Below are positions 9,045-17,458 of a stretch of DNA of 64,000 nucleotides, piece after piece. This DNA comes from Zobellella maritima (GTDB lineage Bacteria; Pseudomonadota; Gammaproteobacteria; Enterobacterales; Aeromonadaceae): NCBI RefSeq assembly GCF_003075035.1, contig NZ_QCZE01000001.1, positions 1,610,602-1,674,601 on the forward strand, written 5' to 3'. Position numbers and translations under genes: made by a program. The notes under the pieces were generated by a model. It was not told the origin of the DNA. It ran no database searches and saw only the letters and a list, made by a program, of their open reading frames with translations. How positions within the stretch are numbered: the stretch's first letter is position 1; the number at the start of each line of letters is the position of its first letter.

Positions 9045-9245
9045 GCGTCACCACTTATTAACGAACAGCCCTCGGGCCGCAACACTGATGAAATGCCGCT
9101 CATGGTTAACCCCCAGGCGTTCCACAAGAACAGCGGCAAAGTGGGTCCGACCAACAGGAATAAAGGCATGCAGGCTTCCAAGGATATCGTCGCCAAGTAC
9201 CAGGCAGAGTACGCCGAGTCCCTGTCATCAAGTATGCCTGCTTGA
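9045..9245 (+). pseudogene. Unrecognised coding-like fragment or short gene
   Basis: One frame is open from 9045 to a TGA at 9243-9245 and reads like true protein (for example VNPQAFHKNSGKVGPTNRN and DIVAKYQAEYAESL), with codon use like the surrounding genes. The first in-frame ATG is at 9093 and would give a 50-residue, basic, soluble peptide; no ribosome site is evident in front of it, and the coding-like character continues upstream of this ATG. The frame closes six bases before a perfect terminator hairpin, as expected for a real gene 3' end. I favour the remnant of a longer gene whose 5' part has been lost, but a genuine small protein is possible. I do not recognise the family. Confidence 0.4.
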
Positions 9246-9250
9246 GATAA

Positions 9251-9280
9251 TGCAAAGGCGGCCATACGGCCGCCTTTGCA
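9251..9280. terminator. Perfect 13-base-stem terminator hairpin
   Basis: TGCAAAGGCGGCC, loop ATAC, then the exact complement. It has AAA/TTT within the stem ends rather than a long T run. It sits between the end of the 9.1 kb fragment and the convergent stop of yejK at 9303 and probably serves both. Confidence 0.75.
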
Positions 9281-9302
9281 TTCGAGTGAAAAATTTCGCT
9301 AC

Positions 9303-10298
9303 CTACTTCCCTACCAGCTGCGACTTGAGATTGGGCGGGACGCCCTTGATGGTGAGGGTATCGGTCGCCGCATCGTACTGGATCCGTTCTCCCAGCAGCT
9401 TTTGCTCGAAACTAATGGTCAGTCCGCCGCCCGACCCCACATACTTGGTCAGCCCCTTGAGCGCAGAGCGTTCCACCGGAAACTTATCTTCCAGCTGATA
9501 CTCTTCGCTGACAAACTGGTAAAAATCCAGGTCGTCATCCGTGCCCAACTCGGCCGACAGTTCACGCAGCTCCAGCTCTTCGCCCTGATTCAACTGCTCT
9601 CGACAATATTTATGCACCTGAGCCTTGCTTGCCAGTTTCTCCTCACCACTGAGCTGGCGGGCATCACAATATTCGTCCACCGCCTTCAGCAACCCCTGAC
9701 TCTGGGCCTTGGGATCCATTCCCTCGACACAGGACAGAAAATTGAGGAAGAAGTCCGACACCTTGCGTCCGGCCCTGCCCTTGATAAAAGAGAAATAACG
9801 GCGTGACTCCGGCCGGGTCTGCAACTCGGTCAGATCCAGCCGTGCCGCCAGCTGCATCTTGCCCAAATCCAGGTAACTGGCCTGACTTACCTCCAGCTTT
9901 TCGGTGACGGTCACGCTGTCCTTGTTATCGAGCAGGGCAATAAGCAAATACTCAGCGCCCAGCCACTGGTATCGGACAAACAGCAAGACCCCTTGCTCGC
10001 TCATCTCCAGCCGGTTCAGCTCGGCCAGCAGGCGGTCGGCGGCCAGGTGGGAAAAGCCGGCAAAGGTCAGGCTCTGATCCTGCATGCGCCGCACCAGATC
10101 GCGAAAACCGGCCTCCTCTTCATTGAAGTAGCCGAACACCTTGCCGGCCTTGGTATTGTAGATATGATGCAGTTCGGCCATCAGTTGATTGACCGCCGGA
10201 TTCGCGCTCAGCTCCTGCTCCCGGGTGGCCAGCTGGACCCGGCCCTGCTCATCAACGAACAGGGAGTGGACTATGATATGTTCAATTACCAGGCTCAT
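9303..10298 (-). CDS. yejK: Nucleoid-associated protein YejK/NdpA
   Basis: 331 residues, close to the E. coli YejK length of 335. The N-terminus MSLVIEHIIVHSLFVDEQG and the acidic central part fit the NdpA family, which co-purifies with the nucleoid. Its exact role is not settled. The gene is divergent from yejL and yejM, an arrangement conserved in enterobacteria; the promoters for both directions should lie in the 80 bases between 10299 and 10379. No truncation or unusual composition is seen. Confidence 0.9.
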   Translation of the reverse strand: MSLVIEHIIVHSLFVDEQGRVQLATREQELSANPAVNQLMAELHHIYNTKAGKVFGYFNEEEAGFRDLVRRMQDQSLTFAGFSHLAADRLLAELNRLEMSEQGVLLFVRYQWLGAEYLLIALLDNKDSVTVTEKLEVSQASYLDLGKMQLAARLDLTELQTRPESRRYFSFIKGRAGRKVSDFFLNFLSCVEGMDPKAQSQGLLKAVDEYCDARQLSGEEKLASKAQVHKYCREQLNQGEELELRELSAELGTDDDLDFYQFVSEEYQLEDKFPVERSALKGLTKYVGSGGGLTISFEQKLLGERIQYDAATDTLTIKGVPPNLKSQLVGK

Positions 10299-10379
10299 AA
10301 CAGAGAGATTGCCATAGAGTTGCCAGAAGGGGTGGGGTATTATAGCCGTCTCGTCACCAAGTTACATGATTGAACGCCC

Positions 10380-10607
10380 ATGCCTATCATTTCAAAATAC
10401 GACCAACAATATGACCAACTGCTTGCCGAACTCGAGGCCGTACTGGACAAACATCAGGCTCCGGCAGACCTGCGCTTGATGGTGTTGGGCAACCTGGTGA
10501 CCCATATCCTCAATCACCAGGTATCACCGGGGCAGCGCAAGGCCATCGCCGACAAGTTCACCCGGGTGCTGAGCGCCTCCATCGACACCCAAAAAGGGGC
10601 TCATTAA
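10380..10607 (+). CDS. yejL: YejL family protein (DUF1414)
   Basis: 75 residues, matching the size of YejL. The sequence (PIISKYDQQYDQLLAEL, then LRLMVLGNLVTHILN) is typical of DUF1414, a small helical dimeric protein of unknown function. It lies 31 bases upstream of yejM on the same strand and is probably co-transcribed with it. Identification rests on sequence pattern and the conserved yejK-yejL-yejM order. Confidence 0.88.
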   Translation: MPIISKYDQQYDQLLAELEAVLDKHQAPADLRLMVLGNLVTHILNHQVSPGQRKAIADKFTRVLSASIDTQKGAH

Positions 10608-10638
10608 GCTCCCTTTTTCAACGACAGACGGCTGAGCC

Positions 10639-12498
10639 ATGGTCGAAACCGGCAACCTTTATCGTGATAATGTCTCCCGCCTGATCGGTTGGGGTCATTG
10701 GTTTGTGTCTTTCAATATCCTGCTGGCCATCATGGTGGCCAGCCGCTACCTGCTCGCATCCGGCTGGCCCGACACCCCTCTGGGCGTTGCCTATCTGCTG
10801 GTGAGCTGGGTTGGGCACTTTGCCTTTTTGAGTTTTTTTACCTATCTGCTGACGCTGTTCCCGCTTACCTTCCTGCTGCCCAGGCTCAGGGCAATTCAGT
10901 TTCTCGGCGCCACCATTGCCACCGGGGCGCTGACCCTGCTGTTGATCGACACTCAGGTCTTCAGCCTGTTCAAGTTCCACCTCAATCCCACTGTCTGGCG
11001 CCTGCTGCTGGATCCGGCCCAGTCCGAACAGGCATCCGGCTGGGGCTGGCTGTTTATCTGGCTGCCATTGCTGTTCCTGCTGGAACTGTGGCTGGCCAAT
11101 TGGTTATGGCGCTGGAGCCAACGGCGACGGCGCTCCATGGCCATGCCCATCGCCCTGCCCCTGGTGGTGTGTTTTTTCCTTACCCATACGGTACATATCT
11201 GGGCTGATGCGACCCTTTATAGCCCCATTACCGCGCAGAAAGCCAATTTTCCACTGTCCTATCCGATGACGGCGAAGGGATTCCTGATAAAACGGGGCTG
11301 GCTGGATCCAGATGACTACCAAAAAACCAGCAACCAACTGGACAGCGAGGGCAGATTCAGGGTGATTTATCCCCTGCGCCAGTTGGCGGTCCAGGCCCCG
11401 AGCCGACCACCCAACATATTGCTGGTGGTGGCCGACGGCCTGCGCTTCGATATGCTGGACGACATCGTCATGCCCAACCTGAACCGATATGCGGACCGTC
11501 ATTTACGCTTTACCAATCATCTGAGCGCCGCCAACCACCCCGAAGCGGGCCTGTTCAGCCTGTTTTACAGCCTGCCGGCCCACTACCGGGCAGAGATAGA
11601 AGCCGAGGCCATGTCGCCGGTATTTATTGACGAACTCCAGCGTCAGGATTATCTGATGGGCCTGTTTGTCAGCAATGGACTGAACAAGCCCCTCTATGAA
11701 AGCGCCATTTTCTCAACCCTGCGCAACCAGCCTTTCGCTCCCGCAGCCGGCGGCGCAAAGGGGGACAGACAGGCACAGGCAGCACTGATAGCATGGCTGA
11801 AAGATCAGGACGGTCAGCGCCCCTGGTTTTCTTACCTGTATCTGGATGCCCTCAACGCGCTGGATATCCCGGAGGGAGTAACGGGTCCCTTCCAACCCTC
11901 CCTGGAGCGACTGAACCCGGCCCAGGCCTATCAGGACAGGCAGCGGCAAGCCCTGTTCAACCGCTACCGCAATGCGGCCTTCTATACGGATCAGCTGCTT
12001 GGCCAGCTCTTTGAGACCCTCCGTGAACAAGGTATGGAGCACAATACCCTGGTGGTGGTCACCGCCAGCCATGGCATGGAGTTCAATGAAAACCGCAACA
12101 ACACCTGGGGTTACGGCACCGGTTATTCGCCCTATCAATTACATGTGCCGCTGATCCTGAGCTGGCCGGGACGCAGGCTGGAGAGCTTCGAGCATAATAC
12201 CAGCCAGCTGGACCTGATCCCGACCCTGATGAAGGAAGCCCTGGGAGTAGAGAGCCCGTTTCGGGTCTATGCCAATGGCCAGTCGCTATTCGAGGTAGAG
12301 GCCAATCGCTGGCGCCTGGCGGCAGATGACGAGGAATATGTGATTTATCAGCAGGAACAAGTCACCCTGTTCAATCAGCAGGGCGATTTTCAGCTGCTTA
12401 GTCTGCCCGACTATAGACCCAAACCGGACGCCAATCCGGAACTGTCGCTGCTGCTGCAGGTGATGAATGAACTCAACCGTTTTCAACGCCAGCACTGA
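10639..12498 (+). CDS. yejM: Inner-membrane sulfatase-like protein YejM (PbgA/LapC)
   Basis: 619 residues. Roughly the first 200 form five hydrophobic segments, followed by a periplasmic sulfatase-fold domain beginning NILLVVADGLRFDMLDD near residue 259 and containing VVTASHGMEFNENRNN near residue 476. In enterobacteria YejM/LapC senses lipopolysaccharide in the inner membrane and restrains LpxC degradation through LapB and FtsH, which makes it central to LPS homeostasis. Metal-site residues of active sulfatases are only partly conserved in this family. It is the second gene after yejL and ends before a strong bidirectional terminator. A recognisable Shine-Dalgarno sequence before the ATG is weak. 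Confidence 0.9.
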   Translation: MVETGNLYRDNVSRLIGWGHWFVSFNILLAIMVASRYLLASGWPDTPLGVAYLLVSWVGHFAFLSFFTYLLTLFPLTFLLPRLRAIQFLGATIATGALTLLLIDTQVFSLFKFHLNPTVWRLLLDPAQSEQASGWGWLFIWLPLLFLLELWLANWLWRWSQRRRRSMAMPIALPLVVCFFLTHTVHIWADATLYSPITAQKANFPLSYPMTAKGFLIKRGWLDPDDYQKTSNQLDSEGRFRVIYPLRQLAVQAPSRPPNILLVVADGLRFDMLDDIVMPNLNRYADRHLRFTNHLSAANHPEAGLFSLFYSLPAHYRAEIEAEAMSPVFIDELQRQDYLMGLFVSNGLNKPLYESAIFSTLRNQPFAPAAGGAKGDRQAQAALIAWLKDQDGQRPWFSYLYLDALNALDIPEGVTGPFQPSLERLNPAQAYQDRQRQALFNRYRNAAFYTDQLLGQLFETLREQGMEHNTLVVVTASHGMEFNENRNNTWGYGTGYSPYQLHVPLILSWPGRRLESFEHNTSQLDLIPTLMKEALGVESPFRVYANGQSLFEVEANRWRLAADDEEYVIYQQEQVTLFNQQGDFQLLSLPDYRPKPDANPELSLLLQVMNELNRFQRQH

Positions 12499-12530
12499 CG
12501 ATTCTTCAAGACGCGACTCAGAAAGACGGG

Positions 12531-12566
12531 AAAAAAAAGAGAAGCACCGGGTTGCTTCTCTTTTTT
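12531..12566. terminator. Bidirectional terminator between yejM and the C40 peptidase
   Basis: Eight A residues, then stem GAGAAGCA, loop CCGGGT, stem TGCTTCTC, then six T residues. It can end transcription of the convergent genes on both sides. Confidence 0.9.
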
Positions 12567-12583
12567 ATTGGAATTAAAGGCGC

Positions 12584-13135
12584 TCAGATACCTTCATCGA
12601 GCAGCCGGCGGGCCTGCCAATAGCGATTTCGCCAATACACGTTGTCCAGCCGGGAAATGGTGACACCCTTGCTGGAAGAGGCGTGGGCAAACTTGCCGTC
12701 CCCCAGATAGACACCATTATGCTGCATGCCTTTACCGGTACGGAAGAACACCAGGTCTCCCGGCTGCAACTCGTTTTTACCCACCTGCCGACCCAGGCTG
12801 ACCTGCTGATAGGTCGATCTGGGCAGGTCCATGCCATAGACTTCCTGGTACACTGTCTGGGTAAAGGCGGAGCAGTCTATGCCATTGGCATCGACACCAC
12901 CGAATCGATAGGGCACACCTCGCCAGCGTTGATACACCCGTTGCAGCTCCGGTGTACTGCCGCCGCTACCGGCCAACTTTTTATTGAACAGGCTTTTGCT
13001 TGGCCCGGTACTGATGCTATAAGTCACGGCAGAACGTGGCTTTTTAGTCATGGCCTGCTTTCCCGGCTCGGTCGGAGGCACGCCACTGCATCCGGCCAGC
13101 GCCAGAAAGCTACTCATGAACAGGACTTTTTTCAT
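12584..13135 (-). CDS. NlpC/P60 (C40) murein endopeptidase lipoprotein, MepS-like
   Basis: 183 residues with a lipoprotein signal peptide ending LALAGC (lipidated Cys16). The mature part is an NlpC/P60 domain with the expected triad: Cys88 in GIDCSAF, His139 in QHNGVYLG and His151 in FAHASS. Relatives such as Spr/MepS cut D,D cross-links to allow cell-wall growth and are anchored in the outer membrane. It is transcribed alone, facing yejM. It could be another member of the family (NlpC, MepH-like); the short length and single catalytic domain fit MepS best. Confidence 0.85.
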   Translation of the reverse strand: MKKVLFMSSFLALAGCSGVPPTEPGKQAMTKKPRSAVTYSISTGPSKSLFNKKLAGSGGSTPELQRVYQRWRGVPYRFGGVDANGIDCSAFTQTVYQEVYGMDLPRSTYQQVSLGRQVGKNELQPGDLVFFRTGKGMQHNGVYLGDGKFAHASSSKGVTISRLDNVYWRNRYWQARRLLDEGI

Positions 13136-13206
13136 TCGAAAAATGCCAACACGCGGTAGATTTACCAGATATTAGTGCAACTCAGTGATCATTTGCAAAA
13201 GAGAAA

Positions 13207-13929
13207 ATGCCTGAAAACAAAGATATAGCCACCGAATTACTGATTTGTGATAGTCGGAACATAAAACTGCCGATAAATGCATCAAATTGGTTAAGTTTTG
13301 ATGAGCAAGCGCGCCTGGCCAGGATCTCCCACCAGCAACAGGCCGAACTGTTCCTGATGGGCCGATACCTGTTGCGGCAGCTGGCTGGCAGGCGCCTGGG
13401 GATACCGGGTGAGCAGCTGGAAATCCGGGTGGATCACAGAGGCAAACCGGCTCTGGTAGGGCAACCGCTATTCTTTAATTTAAGCCACAGCGGCTCCCTG
13501 CTGACCCTCGCCCTCGACTCCCACGCTAAGTTGGGCGTCGATGTGGAAACCCGACGGCTCAGCGTCTCCCAGGCCCATCGCCTCGCCCGCCGCTATCTGC
13601 ATCCGGATGAACAACGCTGGCTAATGGCACAGCGCCATCCGGCACACGATTTTATCCGTTTATGGACCGCTAAGGAGGCCCTGGTCAAGGCGCAGGGTTC
13701 GGGCATTGCCAACACCCTGGCCGGCTTTAGCTGGCATCCCGGGAGCAGCCACACTCGGCTGGAGCAGCAATGTTATCAGCTATATCAGTGGCCACTGACC
13801 TCGGCCTGGCTGAGCCTGGCTGTAGCCACCGAACAACGGCAGATACCGCAGCTGATAAAATTGACCGATTTGGCGGATTGCCTTGAAATAACCGGCCCGC
13901 AACCTTATTTAGCTATAAACCCTTTATGA
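13207..13929 (+). CDS. 4'-phosphopantetheinyl transferase superfamily protein
   Basis: 240 residues of Sfp/AcpT type. The Mg-CoA-binding motif LGVDVETRRLS lies near residue 112 and the downstream WTAKEALVKAQGSGI near residue 155, with the conserved Asp, Glu and Lys in place. Such enzymes transfer the pantetheine arm of CoA to acyl, peptidyl or aryl carrier proteins. No polyketide or peptide synthase gene is in the window, so the carrier protein partner is unknown; an AcpT-like role on a fatty-acid-type ACP is plausible. Ten bases separate it from the next gene, suggesting co-transcription. Confidence 0.85.
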   Translation: MPENKDIATELLICDSRNIKLPINASNWLSFDEQARLARISHQQQAELFLMGRYLLRQLAGRRLGIPGEQLEIRVDHRGKPALVGQPLFFNLSHSGSLLTLALDSHAKLGVDVETRRLSVSQAHRLARRYLHPDEQRWLMAQRHPAHDFIRLWTAKEALVKAQGSGIANTLAGFSWHPGSSHTRLEQQCYQLYQWPLTSAWLSLAVATEQRQIPQLIKLTDLADCLEITGPQPYLAINPL

Positions 13930-13939
13930 GACGTTGTTT

Positions 13940-14776
13940 ATGATCCTTGATATCAATGTACAGAATTTCCAGCAGGCAATTATCCAGGCCTCTATGAGCA
14001 AGACGGTCGTGATTTACTTTCACGCCGAGCAAGTGCCCGAGTGCCAGGCGATGACGCCTGTGCTTGAACGTCTTATTGGGGCCGACAACAACCATATAGA
14101 TTTGGCCAAGGTCGATGTCGCTGATCCCCAGCTGCAGAGTCTGGCGGTCCAGCTGGGATTGCAGGCACTTCCCGCCATGGTGGCCTTCAAGGATGGTCAG
14201 CCGGCCGATGTCTCTGAAGGCCCCAAGGACGAGGCTGCGATAAAAGCCTTTCTCGCCCCCTATCAACCCAGTGAGGCCGAGCTCCTGCTCGACCAGGCCA
14301 AACAAACCCTGGGTCTGGACCCACAAGCAGCCTATGGACTGTTGCAACAGGCACGCGCGCTGGCTGACACTGCTGCTATCCGCTTATGCCTGGCCGAAGC
14401 CGCCCTGGCCCTGAATAAACTGGACGAAACCAAGCAACTGCTGGCGACCATCGGTATGGCCGACCAGGACAGCCAGTATCAGCATATCCAGGCCCGGCTC
14501 AAGCTGGCCGAAGAAGCCGCCGACAGCCCGGAGCTGCGCCAACTGGAGCAGAAGCTGGCTGCAACACCTGATGATATGGAATTGAAACAGGAACTGGCCG
14601 TACTCTATTTCCAGGCGGGACGCCAGGAAGACGCCCTGCAGCTGTTGCTGGAAGTACTGCAACGGGACATGGCCTTTGGCGAAGCCAAGAAGCATTTTAT
14701 GGATATGCTCACCACCATGGGGGCCGATCCCGTCGCCTCCAGGTATCGTCGTCAGCTATACAGCATGCTCTACTAA
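13940..14776 (+). CDS. cnoX: Thioredoxin-like TPR co-chaperone YbbN/CnoX
   Basis: 278 residues from ATG 13940; a TTG at 13934 is less likely. An N-terminal thioredoxin fold (about 1-108) has VPEC where active thioredoxins have CGPC, so only the second cysteine is kept, as in E. coli CnoX (SQHC). The rest is a TPR-type helical domain ending ASRYRRQLYSMLY, which closely matches the E. coli C-terminus. CnoX is a holdase that protects proteins during chlorine stress and passes them to GroEL or DnaK. Ends at a strong terminator. Confidence 0.88.
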   Translation: MILDINVQNFQQAIIQASMSKTVVIYFHAEQVPECQAMTPVLERLIGADNNHIDLAKVDVADPQLQSLAVQLGLQALPAMVAFKDGQPADVSEGPKDEAAIKAFLAPYQPSEAELLLDQAKQTLGLDPQAAYGLLQQARALADTAAIRLCLAEAALALNKLDETKQLLATIGMADQDSQYQHIQARLKLAEEAADSPELRQLEQKLAATPDDMELKQELAVLYFQAGRQEDALQLLLEVLQRDMAFGEAKKHFMDMLTTMGADPVASRYRRQLYSMLY

Positions 14777-14785
14777 GCCGCTATC

Positions 14786-14816
14786 CGGCAAAACCCGGCA
14801 CGGGTTTTGCCGATTT
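14786..14816 (+). terminator. Terminator after cnoX
   Basis: A perfect 12-base stem CGGCAAAACCCG/CGGGTTTTGCCG with a three-base loop, followed by ATTTT. It lies ten bases beyond the cnoX stop. Confidence 0.85.
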
Positions 14817-14878
14817 TGCTTTACCCTCACCGGCTCGCATGATACCAACCTAGTCAGGACACACCGACAAGGGCTGGT

Positions 14879-17227
14879 ATGAACAAACGCATCTGGTTTG
14901 CTGTCTTGCTGTCGCTGCTGGCTGCCGGCGCCATGCTGGCCCTGTATCGCGCAGCGCCACCGGAAGCACTGCCCCGGCCGACACCCGCCTCCCTGCAGCC
15001 GATAGATTACCGAACCGATATCCGGCCCATTTTCGAGCACAAGTGCGTGGTATGCCATGCCTGCTACGACGCCCCCTGCCAGCTCAAGCTGTCCAGTCAC
15101 TCGGGAGTGGTACGCGGTGCCAGTAAACAGCGAGTGTACGACGGAACCCGAACCCAGGACACCGAGCCCAACCGGCTTCATGTTGATGCCCACGACGAGC
15201 AGGCATGGCGTCAGCGTGGCTTTTATAGTGTTATCGACAGCAACGGCTCGCAGGCCGCGCTGATGGCGCGTATGCTGGCCCTGGGCCATAACAGCCCCTG
15301 GCCCACCAATGAACGGCTGCCGGATAACCTGGATATCGCCATCACCCGTAACAACCAGTGCGTCACCGCCGACGAGTTTGACGACTACGCCCGCAAACAT
15401 CCCCACGGCGGCATGCCCTTTGCGGTGACCGGCCTCGGTGATGACGAATATCAGACCCTGCTAAGCTGGCTCGAGCAGGGGGCCCCCGTACCCGAGCAAC
15501 AGCTACTGATTAACGATGCCATGCGCCGGACCCTCGACAGCTGGGAAGCCTGGCTCAACCGCCCGGCGCCACGTCGGCAACTGGTATCCCGTTATCTCTA
15601 TGAGCATTGGTTTCTGGCCCATCTGTTTCTGGCCGATCATTCCGAACCCATATTTTTTGAACTGGTACGCTCTCGCACACCGCCGGGGGAGCCCATAGTG
15701 CTGTTCGCCACGGTACGGCCCACCGACGGGGTGACGGGAAAGAGCTATTATCGCCTGCGGCCCAGGCTGGAAAGCCGGGTGCACAAAACCCACATCACCT
15801 ACCCGCTCAGCCGCAAAAAAATGGCCCGCCTGGAACAGCTGTTTTTCTCCCCGGACTGGGCGGTCAGCCAACTGCCCGACTACAGCCCGGCCAGTGCCGC
15901 CAACCCCTTCGTTACCTTCGCCGCCATACCGGTACGAGCCCGCTACCAGTACCTGCTGGACAATGCCCTTTATTTTACCCGCACCTTTATTCGCGGCCCC
16001 GTGTGCCGCGGACAGATCGCCACCGATGTGATCCGCGATCAGTTCTGGGTCGCCTTTCAGTCCCCCGACCATGACCTGTTCGTGACCGACTCGGCCCATG
16101 CGGACGCCGTCAGCGGCTGGCTGGCCCTGCCCGGCCTTAACTCGGATCTGCTGAGCCTGGGGCCGGACTGGATCAGCCACAGAGACAGCCGTAACCGTTA
16201 CCTGTCCCGCCGCCAGCAAGATTACGCCCGCCATTACCCCGAAGGACCCGCGCTGGATCATCTATGGAACGGAGACGGACACAACCCGGACGCCCTGCTC
16301 AGCATCTTTCGTCATCATGACAGCGCCAGCGTGATCCGGGGCTGGCAGGGAGCCACTCCCAGCACCATGTGGGTCATGGATTATCCCTTGCTGGAACGTA
16401 CCTACTACGCCCTGGTGGCCAACTTCAACGTATACGGCAGCGTGTCGCATCAGGCACAGACCCGGCTCTATTTTGATCTGATCCGCAATGGCGCGGAAGC
16501 CAATCTGCTGCGCTTCCTGCCCTCGGCACTGCGCAATGACTTGCTCCACAGCTGGTACGATCACAGCGGCAAGCTCAAGCTGTTCACCACCTATGCGGAT
16601 GTGGATGAACAGACCCCCAGCCGGGTGAGGGTATCGGCCCAGGCGCCGCTGGCCGACTTTGGCAGTCAGGTGTTACGGGAACTGGCGGAGGTAAGGGGAG
16701 CCGACGATACCCTCAATCGTTGTCCGCACGACGACTGCCGGCGGTCGGGCAGCTCGGCGGCCGAACACCAGGCGGAACAACGGCTGCGGGCCCTGACGGG
16801 AGTCACGGCGGACACCTTGCCGGCCATCCAGTGGCTGCCGGAGGTGAGCCTGTTGCGGGTGGATGCGGGCGAGCAGCGCCTGGTCTACAGCCTGCTGCAC
16901 AACCGGGATCATTCAAATGTGGCCTTTATCCTGGGTGAAGATCTGCGTCTACGTCCCCAGAATGATACCCTGACCATATTGCCCGGTATCGTCAGCAGTT
17001 ATCCCAACTTTATCTTCAACGTCAAACTTGAACAGCTGGATGACTTTGTTGCCGCCTTGCAGGCCATGGCCCACGAGGCCGATCTCAATACCCTCGCCCG
17101 TCATTTCGGCATTCGTCGCACCCACCCGCAATTCTGGTTCTACTTGCACGACATGCATGCCTATATGCAAGAAACCAGCCCCCAGGAGGCAGGGATGCTG
17201 GACATCAACCGCTACCTGAATCTCTGA
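14879..17227 (+). CDS. cti: Fatty acid cis/trans isomerase (Cti)
   Basis: 782 residues with an N-terminal membrane/signal segment (about 5-25) and a haem c motif, CVVCH, in FEHKCVVCHACYDAPCQL near residue 56. This is the periplasmic cytochrome-c-type isomerase that turns cis unsaturated membrane fatty acids into trans isomers, stiffening the membrane under solvent or heat stress. Length matches the family (about 760-790). It stands alone between two terminator or intergenic regions and is not obviously co-regulated with neighbours. The start ATG is preceded by a GGGCTGG stretch only, so the ribosome site is not strong. Confidence 0.92.
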   Translation: MNKRIWFAVLLSLLAAGAMLALYRAAPPEALPRPTPASLQPIDYRTDIRPIFEHKCVVCHACYDAPCQLKLSSHSGVVRGASKQRVYDGTRTQDTEPNRLHVDAHDEQAWRQRGFYSVIDSNGSQAALMARMLALGHNSPWPTNERLPDNLDIAITRNNQCVTADEFDDYARKHPHGGMPFAVTGLGDDEYQTLLSWLEQGAPVPEQQLLINDAMRRTLDSWEAWLNRPAPRRQLVSRYLYEHWFLAHLFLADHSEPIFFELVRSRTPPGEPIVLFATVRPTDGVTGKSYYRLRPRLESRVHKTHITYPLSRKKMARLEQLFFSPDWAVSQLPDYSPASAANPFVTFAAIPVRARYQYLLDNALYFTRTFIRGPVCRGQIATDVIRDQFWVAFQSPDHDLFVTDSAHADAVSGWLALPGLNSDLLSLGPDWISHRDSRNRYLSRRQQDYARHYPEGPALDHLWNGDGHNPDALLSIFRHHDSASVIRGWQGATPSTMWVMDYPLLERTYYALVANFNVYGSVSHQAQTRLYFDLIRNGAEANLLRFLPSALRNDLLHSWYDHSGKLKLFTTYADVDEQTPSRVRVSAQAPLADFGSQVLRELAEVRGADDTLNRCPHDDCRRSGSSAAEHQAEQRLRALTGVTADTLPAIQWLPEVSLLRVDAGEQRLVYSLLHNRDHSNVAFILGEDLRLRPQNDTLTILPGIVSSYPNFIFNVKLEQLDDFVAALQAMAHEADLNTLARHFGIRRTHPQFWFYLHDMHAYMQETSPQEAGMLDINRYLNL

Positions 17228-17427
17228 GTCCGGCCGTTGCGGGAAGTCTCGGGCCGATCGCCGCCGACCACAGCCCCCTCCGGCCTCGAGGCACCCACGA
17301 CCCGCTTGGGCCAAGGCCAGCTGCGTTTGGCGATGGCGGCACACATTCATTGGATGTTTGGCCCATACCAACCTTGATACAGGCCGCAAGCTACCCCTGA
17401 GGGCTCGAATATGCCACCTGACCGCCA

Positions 17428-17444
17428 GATGGCGGGAATGCCGG
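17428..17444 (+). repeat. 17-base sequence shared with the 35.5 kb gap
   Basis: The sequence GATGGCGGGAATGCCGG occurs here and, in the opposite orientation, at 35521-35537. It sits in the 230-base gap 17228-17458 between cti and the convergent transporter gene; the rest of that gap shows no gene and no clear terminator. Confidence 0.6.
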
Positions 17445-17458
17445 TAATCAGTTTGGTA

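Noticed and set aside
13940-14776. Loss of the thioredoxin CxxC in CnoX as an anomaly
   Set aside because: E. coli CnoX also lacks the first cysteine; this is normal for the family.
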